Source: Diploptera punctata (lineage: Eukaryota > Arthropoda > Insecta > Blattodea > Blaberidae). From it: DNA of 64,000 nucleotides. The stretch spans positions 1-64,000 of the forward strand of contig JASPKZ010010228.1 of assembly GCA_030220185.1 (NCBI GenBank), written 5' to 3'. How positions within the stretch are numbered: position 1 is the stretch's first letter; each line of letters begins with the position of its first letter. Positions 36,216 to 48,559 of the stretch are shown here, in pieces. The translations under genes and the position numbers were made by a program. The notes under the pieces are model-generated. The model was not told the DNA's origin and searched no databases. It saw only the letters and a program-made list of their open reading frames with translations.

Positions 36216-37575
36216 ATGTTAAAAATGTGTACAGTATTCATTTTATCATGTAATGCCAAGAGTGATTTTCTTCATTTTATCTAGAGGATTTGTAAATCAA
36301 GAGTGACATTTGTTAGGACTGTTTAACAATTAAAATTAAACTGTTTACTCACAAAATCAGTGTTTTAAATATAGTTATTTTAAAATATTTATATATTTAA
36401 TATAAACCGCATTGTTTGAAAACAAATGAGAAATTTCTTGATTAAGTTAATTTCTTCACTCATTGCTACTTGATCATACTATTTATTGCCAAATAGGATC
36501 ACAATATTGTAAGAATGTATCCTAGGGGAAAAGAAAAAAAAAAAATGAAACACATCAAACTGTATATTATCATCACCATCATATTCAATGCAAGCATTAG
36601 GCCGTGTGGGGCTGTTTACAGTCTCAAAGAGGGAATTTTGCTTCCAGCACGCTTATGGATGTTCCAGTGGATCTCTTGCATTGGGTGCAGTAACGAAAAA
36701 GTAAGGCTTTGGAATTTCTATGAGATGGCATTCATTGAAGATGGGCTTTCCAGTTGTTCTGGTAGTTTTGTATATGGTGAAGAATGCTTTCTAACATCCA
36801 ACTCTTCAAAATAGCTTTCCCTCTTTTCTTTTATGGTCCCACTTGTGTAGCGTAATTTGTACGGCGCATAAATTGTCATCTTCATTTGCTGTTATTCGGC
36901 TTTAATCTCTTCTTTGTATTGTTGCATGCTTCATTACGCATATCTTAATATTGGTGCTGTAATATTATACCCAACATCTTATAGTTTATTAATTCATTTT
37001 TTCGGAAACAACTCAGGTAAAATCAGTATTTAAAACCAAAATGATTGAATGAAAAATTATTCAAATGGTGTAGTTAAAAGGAATCTATTAATTATTTGTA
37101 TATGTTTTTTTTAAGTTGAGGAGGATGATGGGATATAAGGTTACTATTTTATAGTTTTTATTTGTATATTTTATTAGTGTTATTATTTGCTATGTTCAAC
37201 ATATTTTTTAGATTGTCTGTCACTACAAAATAATGCTCTGACCTGTTTCAGAATATTGAAAAGGTGGAGCTTTCTTTATTTTGGTAATCAAAATTTGATA
37301 ATTATCGAGGTGAAACTTGACTGTGATTGGTTGTAAAACTAAATTCATTGAAATGTGATTGGTCATTGATTCCCATTTGGGGCATGAATTAAATAGTCAG
37401 TAAAATATGTATCAAAGTAGGCTGGAATGGTTATACATTAGAAGAGAAGACTTATAAGAAAAATGTATTTGAACCAATTTGATCTTCTAAACTTCCCTTA
37501 ATAGAAAAAAAAATTCTCATATTACAACAGCTTGTTTTCATCCAACAAAGAATGTTAGGGATGTGTTTACTGTTT
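36210..37575. other. intergenic stretch, nothing recognised
   Basis: The plus frame at 36515-36814 (99 codons) begins with a Lys-rich low-complexity run and resembles no family I know. No shared repeat was seen. Confidence 0.45.
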
Positions 37576-37579
37576 TTAA

Positions 37580-38312
37580 CATATAAGTGCAGATGACCAA
37601 ATAATAATAGCAAATTCCGAAGATAATCTACAGAAAGGTCTGTATGAACTTAACAAAATTACAGAAGAATATGGATTAAAGATATCTACAGAAAAGACAA
37701 AAATTATGGCATTTCAAGGTGTAGATCCTGTCAGAAGTAAAATTGTACTGGACAATAAAATTTTGGAGCAGGTGAATAATTTTACATATCTAGGATGAAA
37801 TATCTCATATGAAGAAGAAAAGGATGTAAATGCAAAATATCTAAATTTTTAAGAATTTTAGGGTTAATAAATTCTATCTTCAAGCCACAGTTAGTCCAAA
37901 AGCATTCAAGACTGAAAGTGTATAAAACACTGGCTCTTCCAACTCTTTTGTATGGTAGCGAAGTATGGACGTTGAAACAGAAGGATATACAGAGACTTAG
38001 ATCTGCTGAAATGAGATATCTTCGGAGGACTGCAGGATACACACTACTAGATCACAAAAAAAATGAAGACATCTTAGAAGAATTACACATGGAATCTTTA
38101 GAAAACAAAATTTCTGATTATAAGTCAAGATGGTGCAACATGTTCATCGAATGGAAAATCACAGAATACCCAAACAAATGTTAAGATATCACCTGCAGGA
38201 AGAAGAAGACCAGGACGTCCACTCAAAAGACTTCTGGATGGTGTTTCTCTTGAGGCCGAAACAGGTCAACAAATGGCCTAAATTCGTGAATGTACTATGA
38301 TGATGATGAACA
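37580..38312 (+). mobile_element. LINE 3' fragment, thumb and C-terminus (family F)
   Basis: The sequence enters at the palm motif (ADDQIIIANSEDNLQKGL near 37588) and continues with EVNNFTYLG near 37770, an open frame 37918-38184 containing LPTLLYGSEVWTLKQKD and RRTAGYTLLDHKKNEDI, and a GRRRPGRPLKRLLDG-like block near 38195-38245. This is the C-terminal layout of RTE-like LINEs. It ends in GATGATGATG. One stop at 37798 and two frameshifts. No target duplication was resolved. Confidence 0.8.
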
Positions 38313-38314
38313 TA

Positions 38315-39080
38315 TAAGTGTGAATGCTATATTAAGAATGGAGTATAATTTTTTTTCTCCATTTAATTGATTACTGTATAAATATTCTTATAGTCTATAT
38401 ACATTTTGAACAGTAATGGAAGTTGAAAATGATGATTAGAAGTTCAAGGCACTGATAAGTGGAAGGTTCTCTCACCAATGAGACCAAGACTAAGAAAAAG
38501 TAAAAAAAAGTCTATATTACAGCAATTGTCAACTGGTGTGTCATGAATGTTTAGCAGGTATGGCAAGAGAAAATTAAAACATTCATTAATAATAATGAAC
38601 TGTACAAATCCGCATTGAAACACACACTCTGAGAGAAAAGTTCATTAATAGTGAGAGGTCCTTAAAATTATTTTATTTATTTCTTATTGGTCCAATTTTA
38701 ATAAGCAATGTGAAAATGATATTAGAGTTTATTTCAATACCAAAGCTTTTGTTATGTTGTATGTTGCCATATGAAAAAGTATAACAGATTTTATATTTAC
38801 AGCTTTCTGCTTTGTTAGTTTATGTTATTGGCCAGGGTGACATTATTTTAAACTGAGTCCCGAGTTTTTTTTTGTACTCACATTTAAATGGATTGACTTC
38901 TGGTTAAAATACAGACTTAATGATGAATCTCAATCAGATACTTTTGTATGAGTTGCTGAGGGACTTCAAGTTACAGCTTTAGGTGTGCCACATGTTGAAA
39001 TGCTGCTATATTATGTCAATTAAATGAAGTTTAAATAGGATTTTACAACAAATTAAAACTATGCTACACATGTTTCTGCT
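38315..39080. other. intergenic stretch, nothing recognised
   Basis: AT-rich, no ORF or shared repeat recognised. Confidence 0.5.
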
Positions 39081-39084
39081 TCTT

Positions 39085-40388
39085 TTTCTTCTTCTTTTAT
39101 TCATTCTTCCATTAATGTTTAAACATCATCTTTCTTAAATTCTTGTTGCCTCATCTCAGATCGTCATACCACCATTTTCTGGGACGCCTCTGTTGTGTTC
39201 TGCCCCTAAGTATATTATCCCTTGTAGTGTTGACAATTCTATTGCTGTCCATCCTGCTTATATGCACATCCAATTCTTGTTTTCACCTATATACCCATTC
39301 CTTAATAACTTTGACTGCACATGTTTCTTTGATACTTTCACTACTTTTTCTATCCCATTTAGTTTTCCCCACAATTTTATGAAGTTTTTTCAACTTAGTT
39401 CTTTCCAATAATCTTTTTTGTTTTTATGGTATCTGGTCTTGTTTGTGCCTGATAAGTTTTAATAGGTTTTACTATTGTTTTATAAATTGTAGTCTTAGTT
39501 TCCGTTTTTAAATGTTTATTTTTCCAAATTGTATCATTAGGAAATCCAACAATTTGATTGCTTTTAATAATGTTGTCTGACTTCCTCTCCTATACTTCTG
39601 TAACCTGCTAATTCAATTCCTAAATATTTGAATGTCATTTCTTGTTGAATAATTTTACATCTATTTCCAATTTACATCTTTTGTTTTCTTTGGATGTGAC
39701 CATACAGATACTCTTTTTATGGCTATTATATTAAGATGATGAGTGGAATATTGTAATTCATCTTCATTATTGCCGAAAAGAGCCTGATCATCTGCATATA
39801 AGAGTGTGTCTTGAGAGAGGAATATTACCATGAACTGTCAATCTCCAGTGTCTGATGATAGCAATAATATATACATTAAATAGAAGTGATGATAGAGGGC
39901 ATCCTTGTCTGACTCTGCAATTTATATGTTTCCAATCTGACAATTCTGTTCCTATTTGTACTGCTATGATGTTATTTTTATATAGATTAAAAATTTTTTG
40001 GATCAGTTGATTTGGTGTTCCATCATTTGTTAAGATATCTAAAAGTTTTTGCCTGTCAACTCAATCAAATGCTTTAATAAAATCTATAAATGCTATATGT
40101 AGTTCTTTATTGAATTCTTTGTGCTTTTCGATAAGAAGTTTTAAGGTGAAATAACCATCGGCACAGGATCTTCCCTTACGAAAACCATTTTGTTCTTCCC
40201 CTAATAAGTTTTCATAGTGTTTTTGTAATTTAGTTGCTAGAATTTTTGTAAAAACTTTATATCCACTGTTGAGAAGGCTAATGCCTTGATAATTATTACA
40301 ATCTTTGAGGTTACCTTTTTTAAAAATTGGTATGATAATGGCTTTCTGTCAAGATGAAGGTAGGTCTTCTCCCAAGATTATGTTGTTT
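39085..40388 (-). mobile_element. LINE family B, RT half (3' of the nested insertion)
   Basis: On the minus strand from 40388 the frame continues from the other half with LLNNIILGEDLPSS, then IIPIFKKGNLKDCNNYQGI near 40345, GEEQNGFRKGRSCADGYFTL near 40200, IAFIDFIKAFD near 40095, CRVRQGCPLSSLLFNVYI near 39915 and the palm LIYADDQALFG (YADDQ codons 39784-39798). Beyond it lie a decayed C-terminus and an A-rich GAAGAAGAAA tail near 39085. At 40059 a stop replaces the Trp/Thr of FDxVDR. It is an RTE-like LINE, different from family A. Confidence 0.85.
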
Positions 40389-40396
40389 AGTAAGTG

Positions 40397-42772
40397 AATA
40401 GGCAAATTCAGTCTTCATGACGATAGTAACGACAACGGGGTTAGATTAGTCACATTTGCCACATCAAAGAATCTCATTGTTAAGAGCACAACATTTCAGC
40501 ATAACGATATTCATAAATACACCTGGACGTCCCCGGATGGAGAAACTCGGAACCAAATAGATCATGTATTAGTGGATAAACGCTGGCACAGTAGCATCAT
40601 TGATGTCAGATCAGTTAGAGAGACAGACTGCAATTCGGATCATCATCTGGTCACAGTGAAAATCAGACAACAGCTATCGCTTATGAGAGGAACAAACACT
40701 AAAGATGATTCTGTAAAATATGAATTAAGAAACTTCAAAAATGATGAAATGCGGCAAGAATACCAAATCAAAATTGCTAATAGATTTGAAGTACTGGAAT
40801 ATTCAGATGACAATGTGGCAAACGAAGGAGAAACTGATATAAATAAAGAATGGGAGGCTATAAGAGATACTATTAAATTGTCAGCATCAGAAAGCATTGG
40901 TTGTTTAAAAAAGAGGCAAAACAAGAAATGGTTTGATGAGGAATGTGCCGCCATTGTAAAGAAAAGAAAGCTAGCAAAAATGAAATGGGTACACGAGCCA
41001 AATGAGCTAAATTTAGAGCAATTGGGTACTATCAGTTGGGAAACCACAAAGTTACTAAAGAGTAAAAAGAGGGAATATTTGAGAGAGAAGATATGATTGC
41101 AGATTCTAGGAGTATATTAAATAGATGGAAAAGTTATTTTAATCAGCTATTAAATGTACATACAGAACAGGACATCGAGGAGGATAATTTACAGACAGCA
41201 GAAATGCAAGTCGCAGAGCCAAGTGCATTAGAGGTTGAAATGGCGATAGAAAAATTGAACATGTATAAAGCATCAGGTTCAGATGAGATCCCAGCAGAAC
41301 TGATAAAATCAGGGGGAGAAAAATTGATGGACAAGATACGCTGGTTGCTTAGTACGATTTGGGAAAAAGAAGCTCTTCCAGATGAATGGAAAGAATCAAT
41401 TATCGTACCAATTTATAAGAAAGGAGATAAAACTGATTGCAACAACTATAGAGGCATCTCATTACTTTCAACTTCGTACAAAATTCTAACAAATATATTA
41501 GTAAGCAGACTTACTCCCTATATTGATGACATTCTAGGAGATCATCAATGTGCATTTAGAAGAAACAGGTCTACAACAGATCAGATTTTTAGTATAAGAC
41601 AGATTTTAGAAAAGAAATGGGAATATAATGGTACTGTACATCAACTGTATGTAGATTTCAAAAATGCATATGATTCAATTAAGAGGGGAGAAGTTATATA
41701 GTATCCTGCTGGAGTTCGGAATTCCTAAAATCTTAGTTAGACTTATACGAATGTGTCTAAATGGCTCAAAGAGTAGGGTGCGTGTAGGCAAACAGTTTTC
41801 AGACACTTTTGAAATCCAGAATGGGTTGAAGCAAGGAGATGCACTATCTCCTCTACTATTTAATTTTGTACTAGAGCATGCCATTAAATCTTTAGAGAAT
41901 GAGGAAGGCTTACAACTGAATGGTATTAATAAGCTGTTAGTTTATGCAGATGATGTAGTACTACTGGCCGATAGCGAGGAGATACTAAAGGCCAACACGC
42001 ACACACTATTGAGTAACACTAAGAAATTAGGACTGGAAGTAAATATCAGTAAAACTAAATATATGGTCACACGTAGAAATTCAGTATATAATGGAAATGG
42101 ACAGCTAATGACAAATGAGGGAAATTTTGAGGAAGTGGCTGAATTCAAATACCTAGGAACAATAATCACAAATAGGAATGAGATGCACAAAGAAATTAAA
42201 CATAGGCTCAATTCTGGAAATGCATGCTATTATGCATTGCAGAGATTTTTAATGTCCCAACTCCTTTCAAAAAACGTTAAGCTGAAAATATATAAACATA
42301 TTTTTCTACCAGTTTATATTATATGGGTGCGAAACATGGACTCTTACTTTAAGAGAGGAAAGAGATTACAAGTATTTGAGAATAAGTACTTAGGAAAATG
42401 TTTGGACCAAGGAGAGATGAACAGACAGGTGAATAGAGAAGACTACATAACAATGAACTACATGGTCTTTATAGGAAGCCAGATATAATAAGAACAGTTA
42501 AGTCTCGTAGACTGCGATGGGCAGGACATGTTGCACGTATGGGGAATGAAAGACGTGCCTGGAAACTTCTTGTAGGAAAGCAAGAAGGAAAACGCCCAGT
42601 TGGTAGACCAAGAATGAGGTGGGAGAATAACATTAACTATGATTTGAGGGAAGTAGATTATACAGGGAATGATTGGAAAGCATTAGCTCAGGATAGGGAT
42701 GTATGGAGAGCTTATGTCCGCTCGGCCATGAACCTACGGGTTCGATAGTGCCAGTGAGTGAGTAAGTAAGTA
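40397..42772 (+). mobile_element. family A copy A5, nested in family B
   Basis: This is the best preserved family A copy. Open frames at 40572-41096, 41093-41701 and 41664-42488 together give endonuclease (NQIDHVLVDKRWHSSI; CNSDHHLV), RT (SGSDEIPAELIKSGGEK; NRSTTDQIFSIRQIL; QGDALSPLLFNF; VYADDVVLLADSEE at about 41938-41980) and C-terminus (RRLRWAGHVARMGNERRAW near 42507). It starts within the endonuclease, so it is 5'-truncated. A 120-base deletion at 41093 and a one-base insertion near 41688 break the frame. It ends in (TAAG)n. AGTAAGTG at 40389-40396 and 42773-42780 is the target duplication. Confidence 0.95.
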
Positions 42773-42780
42773 AGTAAGTG

Positions 42781-44535
42781 AAGAAATTTTTGTTTAAGAG
42801 TTTTGTCAGAATATTTAAACAATTCTGTATGGAGTCCATCCTCACCAGGTGCTTTATTATTTTTACAGGACTCTAAATGTGTGTCAAGTTCTGCTTCAGT
42901 GATATATAGAAATTCGTCATTCTGAGATGTGGGTAAATCAAAATTAGTCTGGGGGATCGACCATAAATTTTGAAAATATGTAACCCAAGTGGTTTTATCA
43001 ATCAAATTTAATTTTACACTCTCTTTACACTCTTGGCTAAGATTATTTAAAACTTTGTAAGTTTTTGGGTTAAGTTTGGTGAGATCTCTCTCTAGATTAG
43101 AGACGAAAGTGTCCCAATTTCCTCTGTGTCTTCTTCTGATTTCTCGTTTTGCAATAGCTCTTTTATGATAATTAATTTTGTCATTCAACAGCCCAGTTGC
43201 TATATATTGTTTAAATGCTTGTCATTTTTCAGCAATAATTTTTGCTATATCATCATCCCATTTTCTGAGACCTCTTTTCCTGTGCCATTTTAGTTTTATC
43301 CCTAAACTTTCTAGAGCTGCTTTTCGTACTATGTTACAGATGTTATTCCATTCTTCTGAGGTATCAGAATTATTTGTGTGTGATTTTGTTCTTTGTTGGT
43401 ATAACCATCAAATACTATCTTGCTGTAAAAGGCTAACTTTAAAGATGTGTTTTTCCTGATAATGTGGTTTACATTTTGAATGTTTTATATAACATGGAGG
43501 GAAGCGACAGGTGGAGACAGGCAGAAAATGATCTGTTTCCATTTCAAGACTCCTGAAAACTCTGGTATCCAGAACATAATCAAAAAGTTTACGATTAGTT
43601 AGTACATAATCTATAATTGACTGAGAATTCCGAGCAGACCATGTATATTTATGGCAGTCTTTATGTTGAAAAAATGTGTTTGTAATTGGAAAGTTATTAT
43701 AGGTAGCAAAGTCAATTAATCTTCTACCATTTTGATTGATGGTTTGTTCACCATAAGTACTAACAATAGAATGTATTTAGTTGTACCTACTCTAGCGTTG
43801 AGATCTCCCATCAAAACTATAAAATCATTTGAATTAACTTTGTCTGTGACATCCTGTAGCATTGAGTAAAAATTATCACTTTCTGTCTCTTCACCATTTA
43901 CTGGTGCATAACTCCAATTACTGTCAAATATCCATGATTTATTTTTAATCTAATTTGAATAATTCTTTCATTCCAGAAAGTGTAGTTATCAATCTTACGT
44001 TCAAGAGATTTATGTACCATTAGGGCTACTCCTCTTTTGCTCTTTCATTACTAGGTACACCACAATAGATTTGTAAATAATTATTAATCATTCGGGTCCC
44101 TCTTAATTTCTTTTTAGTTTCTGTTATGGCGGCTATCTTTATTGACATTTGATTACGGATTTCATCCAGTTCTAAGTCTTTATGTCCTATTCCTTGAACA
44201 TTCCATGTTGCGAGTTTAAATATGCTTTCCTTTTTCCATTTCTTGTCCTTGAGTATTGCTTGGTTGTCAACGTGTATATCCTTCTGGTTTTGAATCTTTG
44301 GAGACTTGAAAGCAAGTTAATTTCCTACCAGTCGGTTGCTAGCTGAAAAGTAGTAAGTCCAGTGGTGGGGCTGCTACCTAAAGCCTCTGGTCAGGCATGA
44401 AGGAGGATTAGCATTTACTCTAATCCTGATGTAACAGTTATACTGCTGTGACTCGGTCCCCAGAGCCTCGTTTGTTATAAACAGGTTGCACCACGTGAAG
44501 GTGAGGTTGGGATTTAAGTAGGAGAGGTTATTGAA
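42781..44535 (-). mobile_element. LINE family B, 5' half (leader, endonuclease, linker)
   Basis: On the minus strand a leader (about 44535-44235) precedes an APE endonuclease: FKEXDIKT/LDEIRNQMSIKIAA near 44190, TETKKKLRGTRM near 44130, then FFQHKDCHKYTWSARNSQSI near 43660 and LDTRVFRSLEMETDHFLPV near 43570. The linker frame 42784-43188 holds KREIRRRHRGNWDTF, LTKLNPKTYKVLNNL and KNNKAPGEDGLHTELFKYS, the start of the RT. The frame then runs into the family A tail. Frameshifts occur in the endonuclease. The two halves plus the clean junction show one formerly continuous element of about 3.1 kb. Confidence 0.85.
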
Positions 44536-44564
44536 TGCACTTCATTACTCTTTTGTAACCCAAT

Positions 44565-44662
44565 GTTGAATAATAATGGACTCAAAGAGTCACCCTGTCT
44601 AATTCCAGAATTAATTGGTATTGGATCTGCTAATTGACCATTGGTATGAGCTTATGGGCGTA
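44565..44662 (-). pseudogene. scrap of a LINE RT (family G)
   Basis: About 95 bases translate as PINSGIRQGDSLSPLLFNIG, the conserved RT block before the palm. It abuts the family B leader and no other part of this element was found. Confidence 0.65.
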
Positions 44663-44761
44663 AATATCAACACAGACGAGAGAGTCACCTTGACATGAGC
44701 CGTAGAAGTGGCCGAGTGTGGTTGTGTTACAAACACTACATTTTGGATTAGGGCTTATCCT

Positions 44762-45540
44762 CTAGTTGATCCATGGATGTCGATGTTGTGGTGAAATTGT
44801 AGCATCAACTGAGCTGCATGTTCCACATTCATTTTCATTGTTGAAGACTTTCACAGATGAAACAGCATCAGAAGGGGTGAAGTCCTCTATGAAAACATCT
44901 GGGTTGTATGGACATATTTCACTGGCAACAAATGGTCTTTCTGTCTTTCCAATCATTGCAACTTTTGGGTAGGAAGAACAGAACAATCCATATATATCGT
45001 CCTGCTGAATAATTACACCTGAGTGAAATACTAACTCTTTACAACCTCTGCTGCATAGGCTGTTTAAAGTGGACCAAAAAATCCAATGTCCAAAGGTTGT
45101 AATATATGGCATGTGTATGGTAGTAGGGACAGCAAAGTGATGAAGTTTTTCTCTCAATATAGTATTATGGAGAGAGAACAATGGGATGAGTCTTTTTCTA
45201 AAATTAGGAGAACAGGTTATCTTATGTTGGCTTTGTGTGTTGAGAAAAATGCTTCAACCAGTCCAGAAAAATATCCGATCATATATCCACTTATTGAAAT
45301 CAATGGAAGTATTCCAACTCGAGCTTCATTGTATAATGCTGGTTTAATTCTTTTTCAAGCAAATATAAGTGGAGGGACATAAATTCCAGAGACACTGGCA
45401 CAGTAAACAATAGTAATTAGTTGCCATCATTGTCCAAATGAAATCTTCCAAGCTGTTCTGTTTTCTTTAGGACTGTATATCTTTGGAGTCTTATTTGGAA
45501 CATTTGAAATGCCTGACTCTGCCAAATTGAAGATTATGTG
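44762..45540 (-). pseudogene. pogo-type DDE_1 transposase, catalytic region
   Basis: In three frames the minus strand gives IFNLAESGISNVPNKTPKI near 45530, VYCASVSGIYVPPL near 45415, YMIGYFSGLVEAFFSTHKA near 45285, PVLLILEKDSSH near 45210 and LPYTCHILQPLDIGFFGPL near 45130, then ICPYNPDVFIEDFTPSDAV near 44915. This is the order of pogo/Tigger-like DDE_1 transposases (NLDETG, ILDNHxSH, PPHTSHxLQPLD, GIWP). The first Asp (NLDE) is Ala here (codon at 45520-45522) and the second (LDNH) is Glu, so it could not cut DNA. The N-terminal helix-turn-helix part is absent. No TIRs were found. Confidence 0.75.
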
Positions 45541-45559
45541 TAGTGGAAACAGATATTTT

Positions 45560-46715
45560 TCTTAACTTTCTTTAAGATTTTGTACTGCTATTTGTGCTGT
45601 GTGACCCTCTTTTTGTTTTTGTGCCTACTGAGTGCATTTGCCTGCTCGACTGTGGATGTCTTCATGTGGAGCTTTCCTGCTGCTGTGCTTTGGTGTCTGA
45701 CTATTTGCCAAAACTCTGTTATGGGATTTATAGTCTTGTTCACTATTTATTTTAGCTTGTCGCCTGTCAGTTCAGACTCTTAGAGGGCTGAGATTATAAC
45801 AGTTTTCTTCTGTGTCTGCTTGGTAGTGACCTCAGAAATCAATTGTTGAGCTCTGTGGTCATATGTTTCCAATGGAGATACTGCCGCTTGTGGAGGAGCT
45901 CTGTGTACTATTTCCCTGATCTCTCTTACTAAGACATTGATGTTTTTCTAGGCATGAGATGACTGCTCTGAAAGCTTCAATTTAAATTTCTGCTTTTTTC
46001 AACTTCTTGGTTAGAGTCTCTATGATATTTACCATCTGGAAAGTTCGAGGAGCTACATATTGCTGTGTATTCTGACTGGCCTTGGACAGTATATGGTTCT
46101 TGATTTCTACGCAGAGTTGTAGGAGCATACTTCCTTATTCTTCTTCTTGGTTCTGCCTCTTCTGATTCTGGTCCTCAGAAGTTTCCCTCTCCGTATGTGC
46201 TGCTGCTGCTTCTTCAGAGCAGTGAGTGGTCACTGACCTTTTTTTAAGCAGTGCATAGTTCTTTTCTGCAGCTAACGCTGATTCTGCACTGCTCTCTTCA
46301 GCCAAGTTACCACTGCTACTGTATTCAGTAGTTTTCTTAGAATTTTGGGTTCTAGTTTAGTCTGAGGGACTGTCTTCATTTACTGTTAGTTTTCTAGGAT
46401 TATTATGTGGTCAACCATGTGCATTATGTTAGTAAGTTTGGTGTTTTGATGCTCTGTAGTAGAGAAGATAGACCAATTGCTTTGACCACATCAGAGACTG
46501 GTCTTCCCTTTAGATTTCCTCTGCCACCATCTGTTCCACTTTGAAGGACTCCTCTGCCACATCTGCCGTTGGGTCTGTTCTCCTGTATGGCATGGGAGGC
46601 CTACCAGTAGCTATGCTACTGCCGGGGCATAGCCCTAGGAGTCATAGGAAAATGCAAGCCACACCACCGCTTCAAGATCATGTACTCCCTAGGTGTGGTG
46701 TATAAAGAGTTATGA
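45560..46715 (-). mobile_element. probable LINE 5' end: leader and ORF1 remnant (family H)
   Basis: On the minus strand from about 46715 a GC-richer leader reads GGTGGTGTGGCTTGCATTTT and GGGCTATGCCCCGGCAG, resembling the leader of family A copy A2. It is followed by a Ser/Glu-rich stretch in one frame (SSSGNLAEESSAESALAAEK near 46315), a helical stretch (ETLTKKLKKAEI near 46025) and, in another frame, a block near 45740 like the RRM-like part of LINE ORF1 proteins. Frames are badly broken, and the identification as an R1/LOA-type ORF1 is a guess from composition and position. Confidence 0.35.
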
Positions 46716-46719
46716 AAAT

Positions 46720-48355
46720 AATTTTCGTATGACTTTTTGCTCGGTTATAGATTTAACTGGATTGATTATTGCGCCTATTAAATCATAACATGTTTATATT
46801 GTTGTGTCTGTCATTTTTGCAGAAATTTGACTTACCTATATTTTTATTAAAGTGCTTTTTCTTGGATTTTGATTTTAAAAAGGCTGTGCCTTTGGCTATC
46901 CTTTTTGAAAAGTGTCTGTTCGTGATTTTGATATTGAATCTATTCGTGATCCGAGTCATTTTGTTATTTAAATGGGGGTTAACACTGTAGTTCATAATTG
47001 TTACATGTGCAATATTTATGCCAATGCACCGCAATGGTGCCATATACGTATCAAAGTTTATATTGGCATATGCCAAAGGAACTGTACCACAAAGGAGGCA
47101 CTTCTGTATCACAGGTCGCAGGCGCCGAAATTAAAAGAGGCTTCAGATGTTGCCAAAGTCAGAGATGTATTTATAAAATGTCTTATTTCATTAAAATAAA
47201 TATTCTGTTTAATTCGTGTGTACAGAACTTTTATGTGGATCGACATAACATATGCTGCGCCGGGCTGTTAGCTTTACCCTTCCACCCCTGCTCTCCTGCG
47301 CTGCACATCTTAGAATTGCAATGAGTAACAAAATTGTTGTCATGTTTTGATATGTTCAAAGAATATATAACTACTTAAATAATTAGTGTCTGTATAAATA
47401 ATATTTAATTTTAGGAAGTGATATTTTGAGGTAATTTTAATTAAATTATTTTAAGTCTGATCATCTTAGCTCTGTATTAACCTAACTGGGAAATGTATTT
47501 TTATGTCTTAGTTCATTCATTTTATAAATTCTTGTGAGTTGAGTATGGGGTCATTTTTGGCGACCAGTTTTTTTTTTTTTTTATACCTTCCGCGGTCCGG
47601 GCTTGGGACCACGGTCCAGCAGTTGCCAACCGATGTTCTATTCTCTATTCATTTATTTGAATACCAAATTTAGCAGTTTTAAGTTAAAGGAATTGTTTGA
47701 GAGATAAATGTCCCTTCCATAAACATTGTGATTTATCAATTACAATGTATTGATTTGGAAAGTAAGAGATTGGAATTTATTATTTAAATATTCATTGGCT
47801 GAGAAAATTTCCTTAACGTTTGAAGGGCCTTTGAAATCCTCTTGTTTGCATTGTAATTGAAACGAATCAATTCCATTATAATTTCAAGTATTTACAAAGT
47901 AATTGTGTCACTGAAAAAGTGTGTAAAAATTAAACAATTATTAGAATAGTAAGATCTGATTCCCATTAGCATAAATATAGCCAGAACTACATACATATCA
48001 CTTATTGTTGTGTCTGAGTCTAGAATGGAAAGTGAATGCACCCACTTTTGATATTAATTGTTGTGCATATCTATTTGTTTCTTCAACAATAATATTCAAT
48101 AACGTAAGGCCGAATATTTCCTTCCAATATAGTAATAATGTCCCAAGAAGCATCGGACTGTGGGCCATTGATGCTCACAGATAGCCTCTCGTATTGAATT
48201 AAACATACCCATATTTTACCATATAAAATCTGTGGATCTATGGCAACAAAACATGTGTCAGTGTCTGTACACAACTGATGTTACTATCATTTGTATCGTG
48301 AGGAGGTTGAGTTTAATCAACTGCAAAGATCCTATCTAAAGAGACCTGACATTCT
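46720..48355. other. intergenic stretch with a GC-rich patch
   Basis: No coding signal recognised. At 47568-47632 a T run is followed by TACCTTCCGCGGTCCGGGCT and GCAGTTGCCAACCGATG, which resembles one end of a hAT-type MITE, but no matching inverted end was found. The frames at 46972-47324 have no recognisable domain. Confidence 0.35.
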
Positions 48356-48357
48356 TG

Positions 48358-48540
48358 TATAACAAATGTCAGAATACTTTAAAGTCCGAACGGTTCCCAA
48401 ACATCACAATCATCATATTCACATAATTACATTAAGTTTAGGATTAAGGCCTTTCCTGGCGCATAATTGTCATCACTCATATCATTGGGTCATCGTAACC
48501 GCATTCCAGACGATCCAATCTCAGAAGTGGGTTACAATAC
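48358..48540 (+). repeat. SINE-like repeat family I, copy 2
   Basis: Shares AAATGTCNGAATACTTTAA-type, TTAAGTTTAGGATTAAGGCC and CATATCATTGGGTCATCGTAA blocks with 11549-11780. The promoter-like head of copy 1 is absent, so it is 5'-truncated or diverged. It reaches into the minus-strand open frame of the neighbouring relic and supplies that frame's last residues. Confidence 0.5.
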
Positions 48541-48559
48541 ACTAATGCGGGAGGAAATA

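Noticed and set aside
36515..36814. 99-codon frame as a host gene
   Set aside because: Low-complexity Lys-rich start, no domain, no splice context and no similarity I recognise.
47568..47640. hAT-type MITE end
   Set aside because: GC-rich end after a T run is suggestive, but no second inverted end or 8-bp duplication was seen.
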